Shown piece after piece: positions 17,656-25,313 of a stretch of 64,000 nt of DNA. Below the pieces are notes generated by a model that saw only the letters and a list, made by a program, of their open reading frames with translations, had not been told where the DNA came from and searched no databases. The stretch spans positions 422,228 to 486,227 of the forward strand of contig DASXUX010000042.1 in the NCBI GenBank assembly GCA_036504595.1. Reading direction: 5' to 3'. The translations under genes were made by a program, and so were the position numbers. The stretch comes from DASXUX01 sp036504595. GTDB lineage: Bacteria > Planctomycetota > SZUA-567 > H5-PLA8. How positions within the stretch are numbered: the first letter of the stretch is position 1; each line of letters starts with the position of its first letter.

Positions 17656-18972
17656 TTAGAGCTTGCGCCGATCGATCACCCGCACCGCCTTCCCGGCCGT
17701 GCGTTCCAGCGTTTGCGGAGCGACCAGTTTCAGATTCACACTGATGCCTGTCACCGACTGGATTTCGCGGTCAATCCGTTCGCGCAATTCCTGCATCTTG
17801 CGCATTTCGTCCGAGAAATCTTCCGGCCGCACTTCCACATGCACGGTCACTTCGTCCATCGGGCCCGGCCGATCGACTTCGATGAGGTAGTGCGGAGCCG
17901 TCCCTTCGACGCGCAGCAACGCCTCCTCAATCTGCGACGGGAACACGTTGACGCCACGAATAATCAGCATGTCATCCGTGCGCCCCGCAATGCGGCTCAT
18001 GCGCACGCCCGTGCGCCCGCAGGGACAGGGTGAGTGATCTAACTTGGCAATATCGCGCGTCCGATAGCGCAGCAGCGGAAACGCCTGCTTCGTCAGCGCC
18101 GTGAAAACCAGCTCTCCGTACTCGCCGTCAGCAACCGCCTCCATCGTCTCCGGGTTGATCACTTCGACAAGGAAATGGTCTTCCTGAATGTGCATCCCGT
18201 TCCGGCAGTAACACTCCCCGCTTACCCCTGGCCCGATGACTTCGCTCAGCCCGTAGTTGTTGAAGGCCAGAATGCCCAGTTCGCTCTCGATCCGCCGGCG
18301 CATGTCCTCTGTCCACGGCTCCCCGCCGAAATGCCCGAACTTCAGCCCCAGAGTCCGCGGATCGATCCCGTCGGCCCGCGCTACTTCAGCGATGTTGAGC
18401 GCGTAGCTGGGCGTGCAGACCAGCACTTCCGAACGCAGATCCTGCAAAATCATCACCTGCCGCCGCGTATTGCCGCCTGCAACCGGCACCACCCCCGCGC
18501 CCACGCGCTCCACGCCGTAATGCAGTCCGAAACCGCCCGTAAACAGCCCGTATCCAAACGCGATGTGCACCGTATGTTCCGGCAGCAGTCCGCCCGCCAC
18601 CAGAAACCGCGCGCACATCTCCGCCCACATCTTCAGGTCATCGGCCGTATACGCCACAAACGTCGGCTTGCCCGTCGTTCCCGACGACCCATGAATCCGC
18701 GCGATCTGAGCTCGCGGCACCGCCAGGAATCCCAGCGGATAATGTTCCCGCAAATCAGCCTTCGTCGTGAGCGGAAGCCGCTGCACGTCGCCCAGCGTCT
18801 GGATGGATTCCGGCGTGATTTTCTGCCGCGCAAAAATCTCTTCGTAAAACGGCACCCGCGAGACCCGCCCAACCACGTCGCGCAGCCGCTTGAGCTGCAC
18901 CGCCCGCAATTCCGCCGTGCTCATCGTCTCGGCAGGATCAAAAATCTTGTTCTCAAATTGCATGTCTTGCAT
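17656..18972 (-). CDS. paaK: phenylacetate-CoA ligase
   Basis: The 438-residue adenylate-forming enzyme activates phenylacetate or related aryl acetates to their CoA thioesters with ATP. The phosphate-binding loop HGSSGTTGKPTF, the NNYGLSEVIGPG motif and the C-terminal GRTDDMLIIRGVNVFPSQIEE hinge are all present, and the length is standard for PaaK. It belongs with the ACT protein and iorBA genes upstream in the same direction. In anaerobes this set links oxidative decarboxylation of aryl-pyruvates to aryl-CoA formation. Confidence 0.92.
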   Translation of the reverse strand: MQDMQFENKIFDPAETMSTAELRAVQLKRLRDVVGRVSRVPFYEEIFARQKITPESIQTLGDVQRLPLTTKADLREHYPLGFLAVPRAQIARIHGSSGTTGKPTFVAYTADDLKMWAEMCARFLVAGGLLPEHTVHIAFGYGLFTGGFGLHYGVERVGAGVVPVAGGNTRRQVMILQDLRSEVLVCTPSYALNIAEVARADGIDPRTLGLKFGHFGGEPWTEDMRRRIESELGILAFNNYGLSEVIGPGVSGECYCRNGMHIQEDHFLVEVINPETMEAVADGEYGELVFTALTKQAFPLLRYRTRDIAKLDHSPCPCGRTGVRMSRIAGRTDDMLIIRGVNVFPSQIEEALLRVEGTAPHYLIEVDRPGPMDEVTVHVEVRPEDFSDEMRKMQELRERIDREIQSVTGISVNLKLVAPQTLERTAGKAVRVIDRRKL

Positions 18973-19003
18973 TTCCTATGAAACGCAGGCCATCACAGGC
19001 CTC

Positions 19004-19035
19004 ACTTCTGAATTCTGCATTCTGAACTCTGAATT
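19004..19035. repeat. tandem word repeat (TTCTGAA type)
   Basis: CTTCTGAATTCTGCATTCTGAAC and a further CTGAATT form a short degenerate word array between paaK and the ACT gene. Confidence 0.5.
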
Positions 19036-19450
19036 ACCCCAGCAGATCGCGCCCTCGAATCACCTCAAACCCCTTGCTCTCCAGCGTCTGGATCGCCGCA
19101 TCCGGCTGCTCAAAGCGGAAGATCAGCGTCGTGCGATCGCTGTAGGCGTAGATGTACTCCACGTTGATCGACGCCTGTTCCAGATGCTCCAGCAGCTTCG
19201 CCAGCGACCCGGGTGCGTCGGCGACGCTTACCGCGACCACTTCCGTCACCCGCACCACGCACCCGGCCTGCTCCAGCACCGCCTTGGCCTTCTGCCAATC
19301 CTTCACGATCAGCCGCAGAATCCCGAACTGAGTCGTGTCCGCCAGCGACAGACACAAAATGCTGACTCCCGCCTCTCCCAGCACTCGGCAAGGATGCGAA
19401 AGCTGCCCCGGCTTATTTTCCATGAACACCGAAAGCTGCGTGATCTTCAT
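19034..19450 (-). CDS. tandem ACT-domain protein
   Basis: This 138-residue cytoplasmic protein consists of two ACT domains: residues 1-70 (ITQLSVFMENKPGQLSHPCR) and 72-138 (VVAVSVADAPGSLAKLLEHL). ACT pairs bind amino acids at dimer interfaces and regulate enzymes or act alone as sensors. Genes of this type commonly sit beside iorAB and paaK, and that is the arrangement here, so an aromatic amino acid ligand is a reasonable inference. Confidence 0.87.
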   Translation of the reverse strand: MKITQLSVFMENKPGQLSHPCRVLGEAGVSILCLSLADTTQFGILRLIVKDWQKAKAVLEQAGCVVRVTEVVAVSVADAPGSLAKLLEHLEQASINVEYIYAYSDRTTLIFRFEQPDAAIQTLESKGFEVIRGRDLLG

Positions 19451-19460
19451 CGTGCCCCCC

Positions 19461-19561
19461 GATTAATTAAAAATTAAAAACTCAAAATTAAAAATTGCGG
19501 CTGTCGAAGGGCTGAACAATCAGCCACTAATTTTGACTTTTTAATTTTTAATTTTTAATTC
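19461..19561. repeat. inverted A/T-rich word arrays forming a long potential hairpin
   Basis: Copies of AATTAAAA at 19461-19497 face TTTTAATT copies at 19532-19560 across about 35 bp. The two arms can pair over roughly 25 bases. The last codons of iorB (IKN, stop TAA) lie inside the right arm, so the repeat supplies the end of that gene. Confidence 0.65.
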
Positions 19562-20027
19562 TCCTTCCTATCTCGAACGCCTCTTCATTCACGGAACGAA
19601 TCTTTTCAGGAAGGTTGGACTCCAGCGCCGCTCGCCAGTGTTCTTCGGGAATCGGCAACAACCTGCTGAGCGCCCCCAGCAGCGCCACATTGATCGATTT
19701 CTTGTTTGAAAGCTTCCCCAGATCGATCAGCTCCGGCGTCAGAGCCTTCCCCGTAGCCTTCAGCCGCCCGCGGTTCGCATCCAACTCCGCCGCTTCCAGT
19801 ACGACCAAGTAATCCGCCTCGCCGGCCGGCACCATGGGGCTGAGCACTTCGCTACCGAAGCGCACATCGCTCGACACCGACCCGCCCCGCTGGCTCATCC
19901 CGTGCAGCTCGCTCTTCTTGACTTCCAGCCCCGCGCGAAACGCCGCGTCCGCCAGGATATCCGACGCCTTGATGACGCCCTGCCCGCCCAGGCCCGCAAA
20001 GACCACGTTGATCACTTTCTCAGTCAT
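19548..20027 (-). CDS. iorB: indolepyruvate:ferredoxin oxidoreductase, beta (gamma-type) subunit
   Basis: The 159-residue subunit shows the CoA-binding/2-oxoacid oxidoreductase gamma fold: VVFAGLGGQGVIKASDIL at the start and SELHGMSQRGGSVSSDVRFG, both diagnostic. Start codon ATG overlaps the iorA stop in TGATG, implying translational coupling. With IorA it oxidatively decarboxylates indole- or phenylpyruvate to the aryl-acetyl-CoA, reducing ferredoxin. Its last three codons are contributed by an A/T-rich repeat. Confidence 0.93.
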   Translation of the reverse strand: MTEKVINVVFAGLGGQGVIKASDILADAAFRAGLEVKKSELHGMSQRGGSVSSDVRFGSEVLSPMVPAGEADYLVVLEAAELDANRGRLKATGKALTPELIDLGKLSNKKSINVALLGALSRLLPIPEEHWRAALESNLPEKIRSVNEEAFEIGRRIKN

Positions 20028-21670
20028 CAGCCGCATTCCTCATTCATCATTCCGCATTCATCATTCTTCTGTTTCTGCTGAGCATTCGTCTTGTCGTACT
20101 CTCGAATCTTGCCGCCCGCCAAGATGCACGGCTGCCGCGTGATGATCACGCAGCACTGGCCCGAATTCAGTGCTTCCGTCAGAGTCTTCGTAAACGCCCC
20201 CGCCTCATTCGGATTCACCACCTCCACGAACTCAATCCCCAGCCCCTTCGCAAAGCCTTCGAAGCTCAGTTTGTTCGTCGCCGAATGATCCAGCCTGCGC
20301 CCCGTCCCCGGATGCTCTTGCTGCCCGGTCATCGCCGTCGTGCCGTTATCGACGATGACCACGACGTGCCCCGTCGGCGGCGGATTGTAGATCATCTCCG
20401 CCAGCCCCGTCAGCCCACTGTGCACAAACGTGCTGTCGCCGATCACGCTGACGACTTTCTTCGCCTGCTCCGGCGGGAGAACATGCCGCATTCCCAGGCC
20501 CACGGTGATCGACGCACCCATGCATACGCACGTGTCCATCGCTTCGAACGGCGGCAGCACGCCCAGCGTGTAACAGCCAATGTCCCCCGCCACGATGCAT
20601 TCCTGACGCTTGAATTCTTCGAACACGACGCGGTGCGGGCAACCCATACAAAGCTGCGGCGGTTTGCCCTTCGGTGGAGCCGCCTCGGGCGTCGTGTCGC
20701 CGGCGAGAATCCGCCGCACGCGAGCCACATCCAATTCGTTGAAGCGGTACATCTCCGCCTTCGCTTCGACCGCAATCCCCGCCGCGCGGATCGCATCCGC
20801 CAGATACGGGTCGCCTTCTTCGATGACCACGCAGCGCTTTACGCTGCTGGCAAACTTCCGGATCGCTTCGATCGGCAGCGGATAGGTCATCCCGAGCTTC
20901 AGCACGCTCGCCTGCGGAGCCGCCTCTCGCGCATGCATGTACGAAATGCCCGAGGTAATCAGCCCCAGCGCGCCATCATTTTTATGCACGATCGTCGGAC
21001 CGCTGGTCTCGTTCCATTGAGCCAACTGCGCCAGCTTCTCGCGCAACCGCCTATGAGCTGGCCGCGCATACGCCGGGATCATCACGCGCGATTTGATATC
21101 GCGCTGAAACTTCGCCGCCGGCCGGGTAGCGCCGGCCTCCGTGCCGGCCGGGTTTACGATCGTCTTCGCGTGACACACGCGCGTGGTCATTCGCAGCAAA
21201 ACCGGGATGTGAAACCGCTCCGACAGTTCGTACGCCAGATGCGTGAAGTCGTAAGCTTCCTGCGAATCGGACGGCTCCAGCATCGGCAAGCCCGCCGCGA
21301 CCGCGTAGTGCCGGTTGTCCTGCTCGTTTTGGCTGGACGCCATCCCCGGATCGTCAGCGGAAACCACAATCAATCCGCCCGTGACACCCGTGTACGCCGC
21401 CGTAAAGAGCGGGTCGGCCGCCACGTTAAGCCCCACGTGCTTCATGGTGACGATCGCACGCGCCCCGCCGTACGCCGCGCCCAGCCCGACTTCCAGCGCG
21501 ACTTTCTCATTCGGAGCCCACTGCGCTTTGCCGCCCAGCTTCGAGAACTCTTCGAGTATCTCCGTCGATGGCGTCCCCGGATACCCCGTCCCCAGCGCCA
21601 CCCCCGCATCTCTCGCAGCCAGCGCCACCGCCTCGTCACCACTCAGTAATTTCCGTTCTTTTCCGCTCAT
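20027..21670 (-). CDS. iorA: indolepyruvate:ferredoxin oxidoreductase, alpha subunit, lacking the ferredoxin tail
   Basis: The 547-residue subunit has the pyruvate-oxidoreductase N-terminal domain (GTGYPGTPSTEIL), the FEEFK... CMGCPHR region and the TPP-binding motif GDSTFVHSGLTG ... DNGTTAMTGQQEHPG. Typical IorA continues into a C-terminal two-[4Fe-4S] ferredoxin domain. Here the chain stops right after TRQPCILAGG with a tail (KNDECGMMNEECG) encoded by a repeat array, so that domain is missing. A second repeat adds NPAGTEAGAT in frame at 21125-21151. It may use a separate ferredoxin or be impaired. It is coupled to iorB and lies in the paaK cluster. Confidence 0.92.
   Translation of the reverse strand: MSGKERKLLSGDEAVALAARDAGVALGTGYPGTPSTEILEEFSKLGGKAQWAPNEKVALEVGLGAAYGGARAIVTMKHVGLNVAADPLFTAAYTGVTGGLIVVSADDPGMASSQNEQDNRHYAVAAGLPMLEPSDSQEAYDFTHLAYELSERFHIPVLLRMTTRVCHAKTIVNPAGTEAGATRPAAKFQRDIKSRVMIPAYARPAHRRLREKLAQLAQWNETSGPTIVHKNDGALGLITSGISYMHAREAAPQASVLKLGMTYPLPIEAIRKFASSVKRCVVIEEGDPYLADAIRAAGIAVEAKAEMYRFNELDVARVRRILAGDTTPEAAPPKGKPPQLCMGCPHRVVFEEFKRQECIVAGDIGCYTLGVLPPFEAMDTCVCMGASITVGLGMRHVLPPEQAKKVVSVIGDSTFVHSGLTGLAEMIYNPPPTGHVVVIVDNGTTAMTGQQEHPGTGRRLDHSATNKLSFEGFAKGLGIEFVEVVNPNEAGAFTKTLTEALNSGQCCVIITRQPCILAGGKIREYDKTNAQQKQKNDECGMMNEECG
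20031..20068. repeat. tandem word repeat (ATTCATC type) forming the iorA C-terminus
   Basis: Degenerate words based on CATTCATCATTCCGCATTC run across the iorA/iorB junction. On the minus strand they encode the last residues of IorA (NDECGMMNEECG), so the current stop codon of iorA lies within a repeat array. Confidence 0.65.
21125..21151. repeat. GTAGCGCCGGCCTCC interspersed repeat inside iorA
   Basis: The 27-bp element starts GTAGCGCCGGCCTCC and ends GTGCCGGCCGG. It recurs at 25794-25818 and 27627-27654, both in the GH2 gene. In each protein the minus strand reads close to PAGTEAGAT, so all three insertions keep the frame. Confidence 0.75.
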
Positions 21671-21868
21671 CCGTTTTCCAATCGCCTTCTGTCATGAATG
21701 GGATCTGCTTTGCTGCCTCTCCATGTCTCCGCGTCTCCGCGTCCCCGCGTCGCCGTTTCCCCCCGTCTCCCCTTCTCCCCGTCTCCCCGTCTCTCCGTTC
21801 CCGCCTCCTGCATCCTGCCTACTTGCTGTTCGTGCCGTTGCTCCTGCCTACTGCCTCCCGCCTCCTGC
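21671..21868. repeat. intergenic C/T-rich word arrays
   Basis: The gap between the thioesterase and iorA is filled with words such as CCGTCTCC/CCGCGTC (about 21720-21800) and CTGCCTACTGCC/CTCCTGCC (about 21805-21880). The latter run into the 3' end of the thioesterase gene, where its low-complexity tail (GNSWQGSWEQQ) is encoded. No gene is seen. Confidence 0.6.
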
Positions 21869-22333
21869 CTACTGCTGTTCCCAGCTCCCCTGCCACGAAT
21901 TTCCCGTCGGCTCCGGCTCCGCACCTTCTGCCGGCAGCTTTGCCGAAAGCCATTCCGGCGGCCGAACCGGCCGGCCATTCGCGCCGATGATCGCATGCAC
22001 CGTATGCCCGTGCACCACGCGCTGCTCATCGGCCGCGTGAACCACCGTCACATCGAACCGCATGCGCGCTTTTCCAACCAGCGAGACTCGCGTGGTCACG
22101 CGCAACTCGTCGTCGTAGCGCGCCTTTCCGTGATAGAACACATGCGCTTCCACCAGCGGCAAGCGGATGCCGCGCTGCTCCATTGACGAATACGGCAACT
22201 CCATCGCGCGAAGCAGTTCGCTCCGTCCGCACTCGAACCACTCCAGCGGACGGGAGTTATAGTAAGTCCCCATCTGGTCTGTTTCGCTGTAACGAACCCT
22301 CAACAAACACGAATGTTCAACGACACCCATCAA
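21869..22333 (-). CDS. acyl-CoA thioesterase (4-hydroxybenzoyl-CoA thioesterase family)
   Basis: The 154-residue hot-dog protein begins with the family motif RVRYSETDQMGTYYNSRPLEWFE; the tyrosine/aspartate pair before QMG is the usual active region of YbgC-like enzymes. It would cleave a short or aryl acyl-CoA. It lies upstream of iorAB, ACT and paaK in the same direction, so release of an aryl acid from its CoA ester fits the context. The C-terminal 20 residues are low in complexity and overlap a word-repeat array. Confidence 0.83.
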   Translation of the reverse strand: MMGVVEHSCLLRVRYSETDQMGTYYNSRPLEWFECGRSELLRAMELPYSSMEQRGIRLPLVEAHVFYHGKARYDDELRVTTRVSLVGKARMRFDVTVVHAADEQRVVHGHTVHAIIGANGRPVRPPEWLSAKLPAEGAEPEPTGNSWQGSWEQQ

Positions 22334-22636
22334 CTTCCGTCCTTTCCCTCATGAAAAACGCCGCGCGAATGTAGCCCACCGCCTACCCCTTCGGCAAGCT
22401 CTGATTGGTAGTTGGTGAGTGGTACTTGGTGGAATGGTACTTGGTGAGCGGTGGCTGGTGGTCTGGTGGTCTGGTAGTCTGGTAGTCTGGTGGTCTGGCG
22501 AGCGCACGCCTTTCCCAAAGCTAAGAGCTAAGAGCCAAGCGCCTCAGGCATCGGCGCAACCGCACCCACGCCGAAAGTCACTTCGCATCGCCGGCTCTTC
22601 GTTGCAGAATGCGCCGTCAAAATCGGAGGACACTTC
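22334..22636. repeat. 303-bp divergent gap with GGTGGTCTGG word array
   Basis: Between the divergent thioesterase and DUF5054 genes, 22408-22499 contains words based on TTGGTGAGTGGTACT and then many copies of CTGGTGGT/CTGGTAGT. A short CTAAGAGC array follows near 22520. Promoters for both genes must lie here but no clear -35/-10 pair is visible to me. Confidence 0.55.
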
Positions 22637-25138
22637 ATGAAACGCGTAGCGTCCCTTCTTCTATTCCTCGCGACGCTCCTCACCAGTGCCTCAACAACCC
22701 TTCAAGCCGGAGAGGGCCCGGACGTGCAGCGCATCCACATCGTACACTTCTCGCACCAGGACGTCGGCTTCACCGACATGCCCGGCGTCTGCCGCGAACT
22801 TCAGCAGCGTTACCTCGACTGCGCCATCGATGCCATCCTCGCGTCGATGACCGGGCCGGACGAAGGCAAGTTCTACTGGACCGTCGAATCTCTCCTCGTC
22901 GTGGACGACTGGTGGCGCAACGCGTCGGAACCGCGCCGGCAAGATCTCCTGAGAGCCGTCTCCAGCGGCCAGTTGGATATCGCTGCCTTGCCGATGAACC
23001 AGGCCCCGTTCCTCAACGCCGCGCAATGGAAAACGATGCTGCACTGGATTCCCGACGATCTCTGGAAGCAGCTCAATCCTACCGTCGCACTGCAGGACGA
23101 CGTCAACGGCTGCCCGCGGGCCGGAGCGCTCGGGTTGCTCGACCGCGGCGTAAAGAACCTTTTCATGAGCATCAACGGTGACAGCGGCGGACCGCCGCTC
23201 TACCGGCCGTCTGCGTTCTGGTGGAAGATGCCCGACGGCCGCCGCCTGCTGGTCTGGCTGAATTACTCGTATCCGGATGGCTACGATTTCTTCGAAACCG
23301 CTCATTGGCGTCGCGGTCCCGTTCCGCAAGCCGCCGATGCCACATTCCGTCCGCCGCGAAGTGGCGATTTCTTCCGCACCGACGAAGCCTCTCTCCGAGC
23401 CGCCCACGCGCAGTGCACCCGCCGCCTCGTGCAGCTCAAACGCGAAGGCTACGCATACAGCGAACTGATCATCTCCATGACCAATCACTGGCGCATGGAT
23501 AACGACCCGCCGTTCCTTCCGCTCGCGAATTTCATCGCCGCGTGGAACAAACTCGGACTGAGGCCCGAACTGCGCTTCACCACCGTATCCAAAGCCATGG
23601 CCGCTATGGAACCGCTCGTTTCGAAAGCGCCGGAATACGAGGGCGAATTCACTGACTGGTGGGCCAACGGCACCGCCAGCGCCCCGCGCGAAACCTCCGC
23701 CAGCCGTCTGGCCAAGTTCAACCTGGAAGCCGCACAGTCGCCGCTCTGGGGCCCGCTTGAGGAACGCGTCGTCCGCAAGATCGATTCGCTGTACAAGGAT
23801 CTCTGCTTGTTCGACGAACACACGTGGGGCTCCAGCATGAGCGTCGCGCTGCCGTGGAATCTGGACACGCAGGGCCAGTTCGCCGAAAAAGCGATGTTCG
23901 CCTACCGCCCCAAAGCACAGTCCGAATGGCTGCTCGCTCAGCGCGCCCGCACGCGCCTGTTGCGCGAGGGCGACGGCCTGTTTGTCGCGAACACTTCCGC
24001 CGAACCCTTCAGCGGCTGGGTCTACCTGAACACCTCCTGCCTGCGCGGCAGCTTCAAATCGCTGCGCCCGGCAAACGGCGGCGATCCGATTGCGCTGCAG
24101 TTTCTGCCCGGCATCCAGCCATGGGGCCGCCCGCACAAACCCACGGACCTCACGCGCGAAAACACCGCCGCCGTCTTCCCCGACAACGTTCCGAACCTGG
24201 CCGCACGCTTCTGGGTCGAAAATCTCGCCCCGCAAAGCTTCCTGCGTCTGCGGCCCGAAGCTCAGACGGCCGAAGACCGCGCGCCCGCTGGGGCCCCGCC
24301 GGAAGTCGCTCTCGATCCCGACGGCTGGCCCACGTCCGCCAAATGGCCGAAGATGACCAAACCCCTTTTCACCGAAGGCATCGGCAACTTCACCGCTGTG
24401 AAAGTCAACGCCTTCTCCGCGCGTTGGACGCTCTCCGACCTGGCCAACTCGCGCGGCCCGCGCAACGAAACTCTGCGCAAAGAGAAGATCGAACAGACGC
24501 AAGCGACGGCCGACGGCAAAGCCGCGCTCGTTGAGACGCCGCATAGCCTGCAATACACGCAGTGGCTCAGCCATCCGCGCCTGAAGTACGCGGTGCGCTC
24601 ACTTGAATTGTGGAAACATCAGCCCCGTGCGCGTCTGACGCTGAAGCTCTATCGCCTCTCGTCCGACGATCCCGAAGCGTTCTTCGCGACCTTCCCGCTC
24701 CCGTGCGAAAACGTTCTCCCGACGCTCAGTTCCGGCGGCGTGAAGTTCACTCCGTATAAAGACCAGATCCCCGGCACGTGCCGCGATCACTTCGCCATCG
24801 ACGGCTGGGCGCACTACGCCACGCCCGACGGCCACTGGGTCTGGAGCACCCGCGACGCGCCGCTGATGACGTTCGGCGCCCCGCACATCTGGGAACGCCT
24901 CACCGCCCCGCCCGCCGGCACGAACCGGGTGCTGTCGATGTTCTTCAACAATTTCTGGTACACCAACTTCGTCGGCGACCAGCACGGCGCGATGGAATTC
25001 CAGTTCGACCTGGCCTGGCGAGCCGATCTCCCCGACGCCGCCTCGCTCGGAAATGCCCTCAGCGCCCAGCCCTTCGTGCTGCTCAACGACGCCTCTCAGG
25101 AGTCCCCCATCTTCATGGATCGCCTGCACAAACCGTAA
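22637..25138 (+). CDS. secreted DUF5054 protein, GH38 alpha-mannosidase-like
   Basis: The 833-residue protein has a signal peptide (MKRVASLLLFLATLLTSAST) and an ATG preceded by GGAGG. The N-terminal part IHIVHFSHQDVGFTDMP resembles the first metal-binding strand of GH38 alpha-mannosidases, where HxD binds zinc; later segments NHWRMDNDPPF and LFDEHTWGSSMS also fit. The remainder, about residues 430-833, is beta-rich as in the GH38 C-terminal domains. DUF5054 proteins are grouped with these enzymes but are poorly characterised. Together with the adjacent GH2 and the distant GH29 enzyme it suggests degradation of complex glycans. Confidence 0.75.
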   Translation: MKRVASLLLFLATLLTSASTTLQAGEGPDVQRIHIVHFSHQDVGFTDMPGVCRELQQRYLDCAIDAILASMTGPDEGKFYWTVESLLVVDDWWRNASEPRRQDLLRAVSSGQLDIAALPMNQAPFLNAAQWKTMLHWIPDDLWKQLNPTVALQDDVNGCPRAGALGLLDRGVKNLFMSINGDSGGPPLYRPSAFWWKMPDGRRLLVWLNYSYPDGYDFFETAHWRRGPVPQAADATFRPPRSGDFFRTDEASLRAAHAQCTRRLVQLKREGYAYSELIISMTNHWRMDNDPPFLPLANFIAAWNKLGLRPELRFTTVSKAMAAMEPLVSKAPEYEGEFTDWWANGTASAPRETSASRLAKFNLEAAQSPLWGPLEERVVRKIDSLYKDLCLFDEHTWGSSMSVALPWNLDTQGQFAEKAMFAYRPKAQSEWLLAQRARTRLLREGDGLFVANTSAEPFSGWVYLNTSCLRGSFKSLRPANGGDPIALQFLPGIQPWGRPHKPTDLTRENTAAVFPDNVPNLAARFWVENLAPQSFLRLRPEAQTAEDRAPAGAPPEVALDPDGWPTSAKWPKMTKPLFTEGIGNFTAVKVNAFSARWTLSDLANSRGPRNETLRKEKIEQTQATADGKAALVETPHSLQYTQWLSHPRLKYAVRSLELWKHQPRARLTLKLYRLSSDDPEAFFATFPLPCENVLPTLSSGGVKFTPYKDQIPGTCRDHFAIDGWAHYATPDGHWVWSTRDAPLMTFGAPHIWERLTAPPAGTNRVLSMFFNNFWYTNFVGDQHGAMEFQFDLAWRADLPDAASLGNALSAQPFVLLNDASQESPIFMDRLHKP

Positions 25139-25313
25139 GCGGTGTGCGTGTGCCACTGTTCCGGCTGCGGCACCGCCGCGCGACGCACAGAACTCAATAG
25201 GGCAGTTTTTAGTTTTAATTTTTGAGTTTTGAGTGAAGGGCTCCCGCCTCCCGCCGCCTGCCTCCTCACTGTTCCGTTCCTGCCTACTGCCGCTGCCAAC
25301 TGCCTACTCGCCG
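25139..25313. repeat. intergenic word repeats between convergent genes
   Basis: A T-rich word array (AGTTTTAATTTTTGAGTTTTGAG near 25206) is followed by CCTGCCTACTGCC-type words. No gene or clear terminator hairpin is seen between the convergent DUF5054 and GH2 genes. Confidence 0.5.
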
